Source of the DNA: Hyaloraphidium curvatum
Taxonomy: Eukaryota > Monoblepharomycota > Hyaloraphidiomycetes > Hyaloraphidiales > Hyaloraphidiaceae
Length of the DNA: 64,000 nucleotides
Reading direction: 5' to 3'
Assembly: GCA_025558095.1 (NCBI GenBank)
Contig: JAIVFI010000028.1
Coordinates: forward strand, 62,001 to 126,000
The notes under the pieces are model-generated. The model was not told where the DNA came from. It saw only the letters and a list, made by a program, of their open reading frames with translations, and made no database searches. Positions 18,747-30,251 of the stretch are shown here, piece by piece (the stretch's first letter is position 1; every line of letters begins with the position of its first letter). A program made the position numbers and the translations under genes.

Positions 18747-21700
18747 ATGGCCAGCGGAGGGCCGTCCGGGCCTTCCGGCCACCGCGGGCTGCCTGTCGTG
18801 GTTCGCGACGGGCGGCCGTGGCACGTCGTGACGGTGGAGAACGACGAGGGCGACTTTGTCGAGGAGTTCATCCCGGCGGACGAGGCGGGCATGCAGCCCG
18901 GACCCGCCGACGCGCCCAACGCGGGAGCACCGGGAAACGGCGGCGGCTTGAGGCGCGATGTCACGGAGGCCAAGGTCGACGCGGTCGTCGAGGTGCTCGG
19001 CGGGGCCGACTGCGCCTGGGGAAGGAACCAGATCCGCAACGCGCTGAAGAATGAGGGCGGCGACCCAGACCGCGCAATCGACCGCCTGCTCGGCCAGCCG
19101 CCCAAGCCGGACCCGGTGCCGCGGCCGCCGCGGCCCCCGCGCGAGAGGAAACCGCCGACGCCGCGGAAGCCGCCGCCCAACGGCTCGCGCGAGCTGGCCG
19201 CGCTGATGGAGCCCAGCGACGTGCACGGCGCGCCGGTGTTCGTCGACGTCGAGGGCACGATGGAGGGGTCGTCCGGCGTGGACGTGGAAATGGAGCCCGA
19301 GGCGCGGGAGGCGGTGAAGTCCGAGGCGGAGGTGGTGGTCGACGGCGGGCAGGCGCTGCCCAGGCCGGCCAAACCCGCCAAGCCGGCCAGGCCTGCAAAG
19401 GTGCAGCAACCCAACAAGGCGACCAAGGAGCCGCAAAGGGCCGCGGCACGCTCGCCGACCCCCTCTTCCGAACGCTCGCGGTCTCCCTCGCCTCCCGACT
19501 CGCCGCCTTCCACCGAATACAGGCCCAAGGCACCCGCAAAGAACGGCAAGTCGGCACAGGAGAAACCCCGCCGCAGCGAGCGCCACCGGCCCCCCGCCTC
19601 GGACCTCTCGCCCTCGCAGAACGGCCAGCCCGCCGGCGTCCGCGGCCACCGCGGCGAGGTGGCAACGGAATGGGACGGCTCCCCGCTCGTCCTCGCCGAC
19701 GTCGCCCCCACCGAGCGCATCCACATCGGCGACCTCCGCATCCCCCTCGCCTCCGTCCCCACGCAGATCAAGAAGCACGCCTCCGCGGGCCTGGCGTACG
19801 GCAACCTTTCCGTCGTCAACGACGGCACCCGCGACGGCGCCCTCGACATCGTCGCCACCCCCGCCTCCCGTCCCGTTCCGTTCGACGCCGATGGCACCGG
19901 CATCCACCTGCACAAGGCGCCCGCCCTCCCGCGGGGCAGGAAGCGCAAGGCGGACGAGGTCGGCGAGGAGCTGGCTGCTTTGCTCTCGGACCCGGACAAC
20001 TGCCCCGTGGTCTCGGTGGCCCTTGCCGGCACGCCGTACCAGCACAGGTTCGGCAACGGCCTGGGACACCACCTGCTCGCGGCGTACAAGGCGGGCTGGG
20101 TCGGGCTGGCGGCGTCCGTGTGCGCCGCGGCGAAGGTCGAGGCACACGACGCCGCGAAGCAGAAGTCCAAGGCCAAGGGCAAGGAGAAGGCGGCACCGGG
20201 GGGCTCCGTGCCGCTGCCGCCGCTCATGGACGGCAGCGACGATGACGGCGCCACGGAGGAGGGTCCGGACGACGGCAAGGAGGAGGGAAGCTTCCCGTAC
20301 GTCCTGGTGCTGTCGGTCTACCTCACGGAGCGCGCCCTCCGCTACGGCGCCGACCCGCACACGGCCGCGGACGCCTTCGTGGACGGTCCCCACCCTGCGG
20401 CGGACCGCAGCGCGTTCTTCCTCGCGCGGACGTTCGCCGGTGCTTCGCCGGCGCCAAAGGGGGTCGACGCGTTTGTGGACGGGTACATGCCCGACGCGCC
20501 GAGGAAGAAGGGGCCCGGGTGGAACCATTCGGTCCGGTTGGGGCCGCAGCGGGTCAGGGGGTGGCTGTCGGTGGACCCGGCGACGGATTCGTACTACACG
20601 AGGTGGGTTCCGTCCTCCTGCCCGCGCAAGCCGCGGCCCTCACCGTCCCCGTTCGTTGCAGCGCGAGGACCTACTACAACCCGCACGGCGATGCGTCGGT
20701 GTACGACCGCGCCGAGGCGCAGGCGCTTTCCCTGGAGCTCGACGGCCTGCTCGAATACGTCCGCCCCCCGGCAAACGCCGCGGAGGCCGAGGCGCCCGAG
20801 GGGATCGCGGCGACCTTGCTGCCGTTCCAGAAGCGCGCGCTGCGGTGGATGCTCGACAGGGAGACGGAGCTGCACCCCGACGGCGGGCGCGCGCTGCACC
20901 CGCTCTGGTGGGCGCTGAAGATGGGCGGGCACGGGGCCAAGGGGCGGATGCTGTACGCCAACGAGAGCACGGGGACGCTCTCGCTCAAGCGCTTCCACCC
21001 CGCCAAGTGCGAGCCCGGCGGGCTGCTCGCGGAGGAGATGGGCCTGGGCAAGACGGTCGAAGTGCTCTCGCTGGTGCTGGCCCACCCCCGGGACTTTTCC
21101 GCGCCCGACCCGAGCAGGTCGTTCCAGCTCATGCGGACCGTCGCGGACCCCGCCGCGAGGCCGGTCCCGGTGCGCGGGACGCTGATCGTGGCGCCGCAGT
21201 CGATCCTGGGGCAGTGGATCTCCGAGACCAAGAAGCACTCGCCGGACCTGAAGTTCCTCGAATTCGAACGGCGCAAGTGGGACGCGCACTACGCGCGCTC
21301 GCCGAGGGGCACGTCGGAGCGGGACGCGGCGGCGGCCTTGTTCGCGGACGCGGACGCGGTGTTTGCTTCGTACGAGACGCTGACGGCGGAGCTGAGGAGG
21401 AGCGGGAGGGCGAGGAAGTCGGCGCTGCTGTGGGTGCAGTGGTGGCGGGTGGTGTGCGACGAAGCCCAGCAGGTGGGTCCCCACGGCTGTCGGGAATGAG
21501 GTTGGACGCTGATGGCCTCCGGTTGGGACAGGTTGCGGACAGCAACGGGACGGCCGCGCAGATGGCGGGCGAGCTGTGGCGCGTCAACGGATGGGTCGTC
21601 ACCGGCACGCCCATCTCCAATGCCCTGCACGACATTCACGGCCTGCTCACCTTCTTGGACAGCGACCCCTTCGCCAGCCGGGAGGTGATCAAGAACTCGG

Positions 21701-23991
21701 TCATGGACCCGTTCACGCGGCGCAGCCCCGCGGGGATCCAGCGGCTGCGCGGCCTGCTGGCCAAACACACGTGGCGCAACACCAAGGAGCACGTGCGGCA
21801 CGAGTTCGAGCTGCCCGAGTCGTCCGAGGAGCGGATCGAGCTCGACCTTGTCCCCGCGGAGCGGCTCTTCTACAAGAAGCAGCGCCAGGACACCCTCGAT
21901 TTCCTCCGCGCGCAGCTCTCTGTCAACGACTCGCTGAGCCTGTCCAGCGCAGTCGTGGCCAAGATGACCATGCTGCGGCAGTGCTGCGACCACCCGCAGC
22001 TGACGGGGCAGTACAACGCGTCGTCGGCCAAGACCTGGGACGAGCTCAAGAAGCGCACGCTGAGCTACGAGGAGATCATGCGCGAGATCCTGAGCAAGGC
22101 CGAGGCGGAGCTGGAGCAGGCCGAGCTGGACCACGTCAACGAGGTGCTCCTGGTCGGGTACGCCACGCTGCAGCGGGAGCGCGACGACGAGGCCAAGGAC
22201 CGCGGCTCGGATTCGGGTTCGGACTACAGCGAGAGCGAGGAGTCGGAGGAGGAGGAGCCCCCGCCGCCAAAGTTCTCGCGCGCCCAGCTCGAGGACATGT
22301 ACCTCTCCTGCCTCACCGTCGTCGACCGCAACCTCACCCTGTGCCTGGAGCGGGACCGCTCGGCCGAGCTGATGCTGGCCTACTTCGACGCCGCCAAGCC
22401 CGCGCTGCGCAAGTGGCTCAGGGCAAAGTGGCACACCTTCGCCGCGCTGCGGGCGCTGGACCCCAAGCATCCGGTGCTGGAGGTCATGGGGGCCGAAAAG
22501 GAGACGGCCGAGATCGAGGAGCTGCTCAAGGAGACCGAGTTTTCCAAGGACGAGATCGAGAACCGGTACTGGCTCAAGAGTGGGTTTTTGTGGCGGGGCA
22601 AACGGGGCTCTGTCTAATTCTGGGGCAGTCTACAAGCAGGTCGCCATGATCCGCAACGAGCAGGAAGGCCTGCGCCGGAAGCGGGTCAACGAGGTCTCCA
22701 AGAAGCGGCGCCGCCCCCTTGCCGCCATCGAAAAGACCATGGAGCAGATGGCGCAGAAGGTCCGCACCAAGCAGAGCGAGGTGAACCACGTCAGGGGCCG
22801 GATGGAAGCCGAGATCGCCAAGAAGCGGGCGCAGGGCGGGGACGGTGCGGGCCCTTCGGACGCGCCGGCCGAGGACGAGCCCGAGCGCGCGCCGGCGCCG
22901 TCCAACGCGGCCGACGGCAACGCCTGCGCCGTGTGCTTCGACACCAACATCGAGGAGCCGTGCGTGACCCCGTGCGCGCACGTGTTCTGCTTCGGGTGCA
23001 TCAGGCCGGTGCTGGACGTCACCAAGGAGTGCCCGCTCTGCCGGACGAGGCTCACGGCCAGCGACCTGAGGGTCGCGGCGCCGGAAAAGGCCGAGGAGGA
23101 CGAGGGGGCGCCGCAGGAGGTGCTGGATGTGAAAGGAGGTGGGCCTCTTGTGTTTGCGCATCGGAGGGCTTCGCTGACGCCGGTTTTCAGAGTACGGCTC
23201 CAAGATCACCCGCATCGTCGCCGACGTCCAGCAGCGCCTCGCCCGAGACCCGACCACCAAGTTCGTCATCTTCTCGCACTGGACCAAGATGCTCCGCCTG
23301 GTGGCCACCGCGCTCGAGGCCAATGGGATCGGTACCGCGGACTTCACCGGCCCGCGCGACGGCCGCGGGGACGCGCTGACGCGGATCAAGGAGGACCCCG
23401 GGACGAGCGTCATCCTGGTCGGGATGCGGTCGAGGGAAGGCGCGGCGGGCCTGACGCTGACGTGCTGCAACGTCTGCTACATCGTCGAGCCGGCCATCAG
23501 GTGGGTTTGGCGACCGGCACGAGCTTGCGCATTGCTGACGTTGCCCCGCCAGCCCCGGCCTTGTGGACCAGGCCATCGGCAGGATCAACAGGATCGGGCA
23601 GACGCGGCCGACGACGGTGGTACACCTCATCGTCAAGGACTCGATCGAAAGCAAGATCGAGGCCTTGCAGAAGCGCAAGCGGATGGCGGCCAAGCGAGGC
23701 GGGCAGCAGCTCGCCGAGGCGGCCAGCTCGATCGCGGAGCGGGCGGGCAAGGGCAAGCAGAGCGCGGGCGCGGTCAAGTTCGCGGGGGCCAACCAGGAGA
23801 GGGAGGAGCTGCTGACGGAGGAGGTTTGCTTCATCTTTGACGTGGACGTGGACGAGCTGCGCAAGGATTCGGAGCTCCAGCAGGAGGCGATTGCCACGGT
23901 GCAGCAGCGTGTGCGGGAGATGGGCGGCGGGCGGTCGCGGAGGCGAAGGATCGACTGGTCCGATGACGAGCTCGAGATCATGGAGGAGTGA
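18747..23991 (+). CDS. Snf2-family ATPase with RING finger (SHPRH/Irc20-like E3 ligase)
   Basis: 1657 residues in six exons: 18747..20602, 20662..21472, 21532..22579, 22629..23138, 23191..23500 and 23553..23991. A UBA/CUE-like segment lies at about 71-115 ([12 protein letters not shown]...[13 protein letters not shown]). A disordered region follows, then helicase lobe 1 with [13 protein letters not shown] (about 745), [13 protein letters not shown], a DEAQ Walker B (about 884) and [11 protein letters not shown]3HC4 RING ([20 protein letters not shown]...CPLC, about 1337-1377) lies between the lobes. Lobe 2 has [24 protein letters not shown] and [16 protein letters not shown] plus an inter-lobe RING is the SHPRH/Irc20/Rad5 arrangement: a DNA translocase and ubiquitin ligase in damage tolerance. 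No SHPRH linker-histone domain is evident. The start at 18747 is chosen; 18630 is in frame. Confidence 0.86.
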
Positions 23992-24250
23992 TCTCGAGAT
24001 CGGGGAGGCGTGATACTCGAATCATGGAGGACCGATACCCGGGGCATTTGTATGGGGATACCCAATGCTGTCATTCTGGCATTACATGACGTTTCTCGGC
24101 GGTGAGGCGGGGTTGCTGAGGGTCGGTGCGTTCGTTCTGCGGGGCGCGGATGGGGCTTAGTCCAGGGTCCACCGCAGAGGCCGACGCCCGGGCGTCCCTT
24201 CCTCGTCGAACAAAAGCCGGCACCCGCGGCTTCTCCCCTCGGCAGCGGCC

Positions 24251-26738
24251 ATGGCTCCTCGCACGGCCCTCGCGATCGGCGTTGCGCTTTGCGCGCTCGC
24301 GGTCTCCGCGGCCGCCGCGCCGCCGCTGCGGTTCCATCCGCGCGACGAGTCGAAGCCGTTCCTCCGGCGCCAGGGCCCCAATGTCACCGTCGCGGAGGGC
24401 TCCTACGTGATCGTGTACAACTGTGCGTGGCCCGCCGACGCAGGCCGAGGGTTGCGTGGCGCTGATTCGGCGGCCCTCCCCCGACAGACCCCCAGAACGT
24501 CGACGACTACTTCAAGACCTGGGCGACCACTCCCGCCCCGCTGGTCGCCAACCCGGCCGACCTCGAGAAGCTCTACTGGCCGCAGACGCCGCCGTCGTAC
24601 GAGACCTGGAAGAACGACTCGATCAAGTGGATCGCGAAGCGCGAGGAGGAGAAGAAGCTCCAGAACTGCACGTTCCTGTACACCGGCCCGCTGCTGCACT
24701 CGGCGACCTGCCAGGTGTACCCCGGCTCGGACTGGAACGCCACTCTGACCGAGCTCAAGGCCAACACGGCGACCTGTGGGTCCTCTTCACGCCTTAGCCG
24801 GCTTTCCTCGATCTGACTCCCCCAACCTCGTCTAGTCGACTTCGTCGAGCCCAACATCAACCTCGCGACTCCTCCCAACAACGGGTCCGTGACGCCGTCG
24901 GACAACCCGTGGATCTGCATCAAGGACGTCTCGCCCCAAGGCGCCGGCGAGTATGCCCCCGTCCACGTCGACATTGACGGCGAGGTGGCATGCATGGCCA
25001 ACGCCACGCGCGGCGCCTGCTTGTGGAGGCCCACGAACGCCAGCTGCGTCCAGCTCATTTCGAGCCCTCCCGACCCGATCGTGGAAATCCAGTGCGGTGC
25101 CGATCACGAGGCCATCTTCGGCTTCACTGGCTACGACGAACCCTCGTCGTGGTGCAACTCGCTCAACCGCACCACCAACGGCACCGCGGACGGCCGGCCC
25201 ACTGGGCTGCGCTTCGTCGACAGGCTGCTGCGCCGGCAGAGCCCGCGCACCCAGCAGACCCCCGTCCGCCAGAACTGGGACATCGACCGTATCAACCAGC
25301 GCAACCTGCCCCTGGACCAGAGCTACGACTACCTCTCCACCGCTGGTCAGGGTGTGACGGTCTACGTCATCGACACGGGCATCCGCATCACCCACTCGGA
25401 GTTCGAGGGCACCCGCGCCCGCTGGGGCATCACCACCTGCAAGAGCAAGGGCTGCCCCGACATCGACGACCAGGGCCACGGCACGTTCGTCGCCGGGCTC
25501 GTGGCCGGCAAGATGCTCGGCGTCGCCAAGAAGTCCGAGGTGGTGGCCATCAAGGCGCTCAACTCGCAGGGCTCGGGCACCAACTCGGACATCATCGCCG
25601 GCATTCAGTGGGCGCTGGATGACTTCAAGAGGCGCGGAGGGAAGCCTAGCGTCATCAACATGTGAGTATACTTCTCCGCGCACGTAGCGCGTCGAGGTCC
25701 CTGACCTTGTGGTTCCCCAGGTCTCTCGGCGGCGGCAGGTCCGAAGCTCTGAACCGCGCCGTGCTGTCGGCGATCGCTATGGGTGTTCACGTCGTCACTG
25801 CGGCCGGCAATGAGGACCAGGACGCCTGCGGCGTCTCCCCCGCTTCGGCCTCGCCCGGCACCGCCGTCCTCACCGTCGGCTCGACCAACAAGCGCGATGG
25901 GCTCTCCTCCTTCTCCAACTGGGGCACGTGCGTGGACATCCTTGCCCCTGGTGAGGAGGTCGTGTCGGCCAGCCACAAGGGCGACACCCAGGCGACCCAG
26001 AACTCGGGCACCAGCTTCTCGTGCCCGACCGTCGCCGGCGCCATGGCCCTGCTCCTCGGCAACAACCCCAACGCCGGCCTCGCCATCACCCCGCAGCAGC
26101 TCAAGAGCGCCATCCTCGCTGACACCACCCCCAACGTGATCTCGATCCCCTCGGGCTCGCGCCGTTCGACCCCGAACAAGCTCCTATACACCGGCGCTCA
26201 GCAGGGCAGCCCGGACACAACCACCCGCCCGCCGAGCTCCAACTTCAACCAGCCCCCGCCCGAGCAGGTCACCACGACCACGACCACCAGCTCGTCGGGC
26301 CTCTCGACGGCCGCCATCATCGGCATCGTCGTCGGCGTCGTCCTCGTCATCGGCCTGATCGCGTGGTTCTGCATCGCGCAGAAGAGGAAGAAGGACAAGG
26401 CGGCAAAGGCCGCCGCTGCGCAGGCCGCGGCGTACCAGCAGCCCCCGGTCGACGTCAAGACCCAGCCGGCGATGCAGACCGTGCCTCCGGCGCAGTACCA
26501 GACCCCTGGTTGTGGGTATTCCCCTCTGCCGACCAACCCCGATCGTATCCTGACTGTTCCCTCAGACGCTGCGCCCGCGGTCGCTGCTCCCGCTGCCACC
26601 GTTTACCAGCAGCCTGCCTACGCCCCTCCTCCGGCGGGCCAGCCGGCCAACCTCTACAGCGCGCCCAGCTACGCCGACGGATCCCCGGTGGGAGCGGACT
26701 GGCAGAGCACGGTGCCGCCGGCCACGCCGCCCAAGTAG
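24251..26738 (+). CDS. Membrane-anchored subtilisin-like serine protease (S8)
   Basis: 749 residues in five exons: 24251..24422, 24488..24775, 24836..25661, 25721..26511 and 26566..26738. A signal peptide is clear (ALAIGVALCALAVSAAAA). A region of about 280 residues with several Cys precedes the catalytic domain. The triad is Asp in YVIDTGIRITHSEF (about 334), His in GHGTFVAG (about 368) and Ser in NSGTSFSCPTVAG (about 525), with oxyanion Asn in TAAGNE. A Thr/Ser stalk, one transmembrane helix (about 626-648), a basic KRKKDK stop-transfer and a Gln/Pro/Tyr-rich cytosolic tail follow. The catalytic part resembles the proteinase K group, which is usually secreted. The last intron (54 nt) is a multiple of three with no stop, so retention would add 18 residues. 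Confidence 0.87.
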
Positions 26739-26830
26739 GTGGGGAGCGGATGCGACGTTGGAAGCATGTATTTTCCGAATGCGATTATTCTGTGCGCAAC
26801 ATATCGTTCGCCACCAAATGTCTGGCAAAG

Positions 26831-28272
26831 TTACGGGATGAGGGCCATGCGGCCCTTGATCTGCCCCTTCTCGAGGGCATGGAACTGGTCCACGAGCGTG
26901 GACAGCGGGGCCGTCTGGACGACGGGGTTGATCTGCTTCTTGGCGATGGCGTCGAGGATGTCCACGAGCTCGTCCTTGTTGCCCCTATCAGGAAAGTCAG
27001 CCTTACGAGCCGGGGATTGCACCGACGGAAAAGACTCGCCAGAAGCAGCAGTTGATGGTGAGCTCGCGGAGAGCTGTCGGCGTGACGGGGACAGTGAGCA
27101 TGGGAGCGTGAAGGCCGACCTGCGTGTAGCGGCCTATTGCGCGGGGCATTAGTCGCTCAATCATCGTCATGTGTGCCCCCAGCTTATCGCCACGTACCGC
27201 CGCTGGTCACGCAGATCATGCCGAGGTCGAACGTGTCCTGCGAAACGACGCAATCGATCACGAGATCAATTTCGATGTTGTTGTCCTTGATGAAGTCAAC
27301 CAGCCCCTTGCTGTCGACCGCGTGGGTCGCCCCTTTGGCGAGGGCGTCCTGGCGGGCGGACTCCTTGACGTCGGCCGCCACGATGGTCTTGGCACCCTTG
27401 AGCTTGGCGATCTCAACCGAGTTCAGGCCCAGCCCACCGAGGCCGATGACGAGCACGTTCTCCCCCGGGACCATCTTGGAGCGGTTGAGGATCGCGTGCC
27501 AAGGCGTCAGCACCGCGTCGGTGGCGACGGCTGCGACGGCTGCCGACACCCCATCGGGGACCTTGACGAGGCTCTGCGCCGGCACCTTGCTGTACTGGGC
27601 CCAGGAGCCGTCAACGCCGAGCCCGAGCCACTGACGACTGGGGTGAACGCAGAGCGGGTCCTGGCCCTTGGCACAGGGGCGGCACTGTTCGGGCTTGCGG
27701 CACGGGTTCGTCGAGTGGACGGCGTAGAGCGCGCCAACCTCAATGTCTTTGACGTTCGAGCCGAGCTTGACTGGAAGCAATCGGAGAGCCGTTGAAAGCG
27801 ACGATCGTAAGCGCCCGCCAGAAGAGCGCACCCGAAGGCGAAGATGGGAGGCGTCAGCGGGAGACAAGGAGACGGAGGCACATTCCCCACCTGCGCGGCC
27901 GGCACCCTCGTGTCCGAGCTGGTAACACGCCAGAAAGATAGGCAAAATTGGGTATCAAATCCTCGGCAAGAACGTCGCACAGGGCACGGAGACCCACAGT
28001 GAACCCGGAGGGAAAGAGCGAAGAAGCGGCGCTGCCGGGCTCATACAGGTGGAGGTCCGAATGGCTGTTGATACTGAGTGACCCTGCCCCTTCAATTCGG
28101 CATATGAAGAGACCAACCAGAGCCCCGCGGCCTCGATTTTGATTAGGACCTCGTCCGGACCGATGTCCTTTGGGACCGGCACGTCGGCGCGCTTCGGCTG
28201 ATTCTCGCCCGCTTTAATCGCGGCCGGATCGAACCGGAAGGCAAGCATCGTGTCGGGAATGGCGGCCGCCAT
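26831..28272 (-). CDS. ADH: Zinc-dependent alcohol dehydrogenase
   Basis: 356 residues in six exons: 28118..28272, 28064..27998, 27918..27891, 27770..27198, 27133..27040 and 26984..26831. Catalytic zinc ligands appear in AAGLCHSDLH (rebuilt over intron 1) and GHEGAG (rebuilt over intron 2). Structural-zinc Cys are in NPCRKPEQCRPCAKGQDPLC. The NAD Rossmann loop is VIGLGGLGLNSVEIAK, and GGRYTQVGLHAP spans intron 4. The end matches the MDR/ADH family (DQFHALEKGQIKGRMALIP). The last intron appears to be GC-AG: only TG|GCGAGT rebuilds FWGNKDEL. Substrate cannot be told from sequence; it resembles class AdhP/yeast-type enzymes. Confidence 0.88.
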
Positions 28273-28404
28273 GATGGGCGTTTCGGTTGGGAGCGAGAGA
28301 GGGGCGCGGAAAGACGCGAGTGAAGGCGGCAAATCGGCAACTTCCTTCACCCGCGTACACCCCGTTGATCGAGGACAGCAGGAAGCCAGGTCACTCACAG
28401 CAAT

Positions 28405-29820
28405 CTAGAATCCTTTCAGCTTGAACGAGTATATACTAGCATCCGGCGTCCGTCCCGAGCCGTCATTCACCACCTCATCGTGACCAACCCGTCCCGCTGA
28501 CGGCGTCATGGCGTACTCCAGGACTTTCTCGACCTCCTCCTCCCCCTTGCGCAGCACGATCTGCGCAAGCTGCTTAACAGTCGTCCCCGTGGGAACCAGC
28601 ACCACGTCGCGGAAAACGCCCTGCGAAACCGTTCCGCCCGGCGCCGCGAAGCTGTTGATGTTTCCAACCACGTAAACGGGTGCCATGCCGAGTCGTTGAA
28701 CCGCCAGGGAGAGGATTTTGCCCACGCCCGTACCGCCATACCGAAAGAGCACGAGATCCTGCACGTTGTTCAGTCGATGCCGGGTCTTGTCATCCAGTGG
28801 GACAAGCCCGAGCTCCGGAGCCGTTTCCGAAGTCTCGTAAGTGTCCGCTCCTTCCCGATACCCTGCAGGTGGCGCAACATGGTCAGCACTCGAACTAGCC
28901 CCGGCGAGACTCGGCCCACGGATGAAGTTCTGTTTGGCGAGCTTCCTCAGGAAGAACTCTGCCAGAGCCGATGTCAATACAATCTCGTCCTGCCCATATC
29001 GTCGGCAGATCCGGTCAATATTCCGATCGGTATCCGGCGTCGCCAGGTCTATTTTGTTGAGCGCAATGACGGTCGGGAAGCGCTCCCGTAGGAAGCACTC
29101 GACGACAAAGGAAAGGTCCTCGGGAGTCCAGGTCTCCAAATGTTCCAATTGGAAGTTCTCCGACAGCGCCGGCTTATCCCGCGCCGCGGCCTCCGAGTGC
29201 ACCCTCGCCAGGCACCTCTGTACGGTCGCCAAGTCCGCTCCGTACCCGGAAAACTGCGTCAGCAGCGCCTCGGCCGACGTGCTCCGGATGGCGAGGTGCC
29301 TCCGAAGCGTCCCTGACCATTTGGCCTCCAGGTTCCCCAGGACCCAAGCGTGGATCTCGCTCTTAAGCCAATCAATGTCGTCGATGGGATCATAGCCGAC
29401 AGTTTCCTTTCCACCGGCGTCGGTCGTCCCCGAAACGTCCACAACGTGGACAAGAACGTCCGCGGTCCGCAAATCGTCGAGAAACTTGTTCCCCAGGCCA
29501 GCACCCTTGCTGGCGCCGGGCACTAAGCCCGCAACGTCCGAGATCCGCACGGGGATCAGCCTCTCCCCGCCCTCGCAAGCGCCGTAGCGCGGTTTGCAGT
29601 TCTCGGTTACGCCGAACCGCGCGCAGGGGCACGGATAGCGGACATAGCCGACCCCGTGGTTGGGGTCGATGGTCGTGAACGGGTAGTTGCCGGCTTTGGC
29701 GACCGCCTGGCCGACGAGGGAGTTGAGGAGGGAGGATTTGCCCGCGCTGGGTTTCCCGACGCAGGCAATGAGGGGTGTCGGAGGCGGTTGAGGGCCCGGA
29801 CCGGGCGGCGGGGGAGGCAT
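28405..29820 (-). CDS. Ygr210-like YchF/OLA1-family GTPase
   Basis: 471 residues from ATG at 29820, intronless. The G1 P-loop is [12 protein letters not shown]. The Ygr210-specific insert shows [27 protein letters not shown], then G3 [30 protein letters not shown] as the NKxD-type G4, and a C-terminal TGS-like region ([18 protein letters not shown]). These proteins are Obg-related, translation-linked ATP/GTPases. The frame stays open upstream to 30039, but the Pro-rich start at 29820 puts the P-loop near residue 22 as in homologues. It is divergent from the membrane protein gene at 30252. Confidence 0.92.
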   Translation of the reverse strand: MPPPPPGPGPQPPPTPLIACVGKPSAGKSSLLNSLVGQAVAKAGNYPFTTIDPNHGVGYVRYPCPCARFGVTENCKPRYGACEGGERLIPVRISDVAGLVPGASKGAGLGNKFLDDLRTADVLVHVVDVSGTTDAGGKETVGYDPIDDIDWLKSEIHAWVLGNLEAKWSGTLRRHLAIRSTSAEALLTQFSGYGADLATVQRCLARVHSEAAARDKPALSENFQLEHLETWTPEDLSFVVECFLRERFPTVIALNKIDLATPDTDRNIDRICRRYGQDEIVLTSALAEFFLRKLAKQNFIRGPSLAGASSSADHVAPPAGYREGADTYETSETAPELGLVPLDDKTRHRLNNVQDLVLFRYGGTGVGKILSLAVQRLGMAPVYVVGNINSFAAPGGTVSQGVFRDVVLVPTGTTVKQLAQIVLRKGEEEVEKVLEYAMTPSAGRVGHDEVVNDGSGRTPDASIYSFKLKGF

Positions 29821-30251
29821 ATCGGGGGCGGAATGATCCCAGAAAAAGGGACGACGCGATCCCAGGACGGATCCCGGCGGGAGCGGGACGGAAACGAGAG
29901 CGGTAGTACGGGAGTCGACAGACGCGTCCGTTTGTTTATTCCGTCCGCCCGCTTGTCTGAGGTCCCCGAGCACCGCTCGATCTGCTGGATCGATAAACAA
30001 ATCGCTGATCGGAGCTGCTGCAGCTATCGGTTCTCGCAAGCTTGTGAATCAACTCGATTAGCTTGTCAAGGCGGCCCTCCCGGCTCTGGCATGCGCCTCG
30101 GGACGCGAGGAACACAGGACTCCAACGATCTCGAACGCATTTGTTGTTATTCTTGTGCTGCTTCAAGCTGAGTGGCACCCGGGAAGCTTTAAGTGGGTTT
30201 GCGCAGGGATCTTCGAACGAGGCGAGCGGGGATCCGGGAGACGCCAACAAC
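29821..30251. other. Divergent intergenic promoter region
   Basis: 431 bp between the start codons of the GTPase (minus) and the membrane protein (plus). It is more AT-rich than its surroundings. No gene, tRNA or repeat is recognised. Confidence 0.55.

Noticed and set aside
17991-20528. 845-residue minus frame covering APS kinase exon 1 and the opposite strand of the Snf2 gene
   Set aside because: Only the last part is APS kinase. The upstream part is antisense to the Snf2-RING exon 1 and lacks domains.
20519-21499. Independent helicase gene ending at 21499
   Set aside because: The stop is inside an intron (GTGGGT..CAG). Removing it continues the helicase domain in frame.
23101-23190. Possible frameshift in the Snf2-RING gene after the RING finger
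   Set aside because: A 52-nt intron with donor GTGGGC and acceptor TTTTCAG restores the frame into YGSKITRIV.
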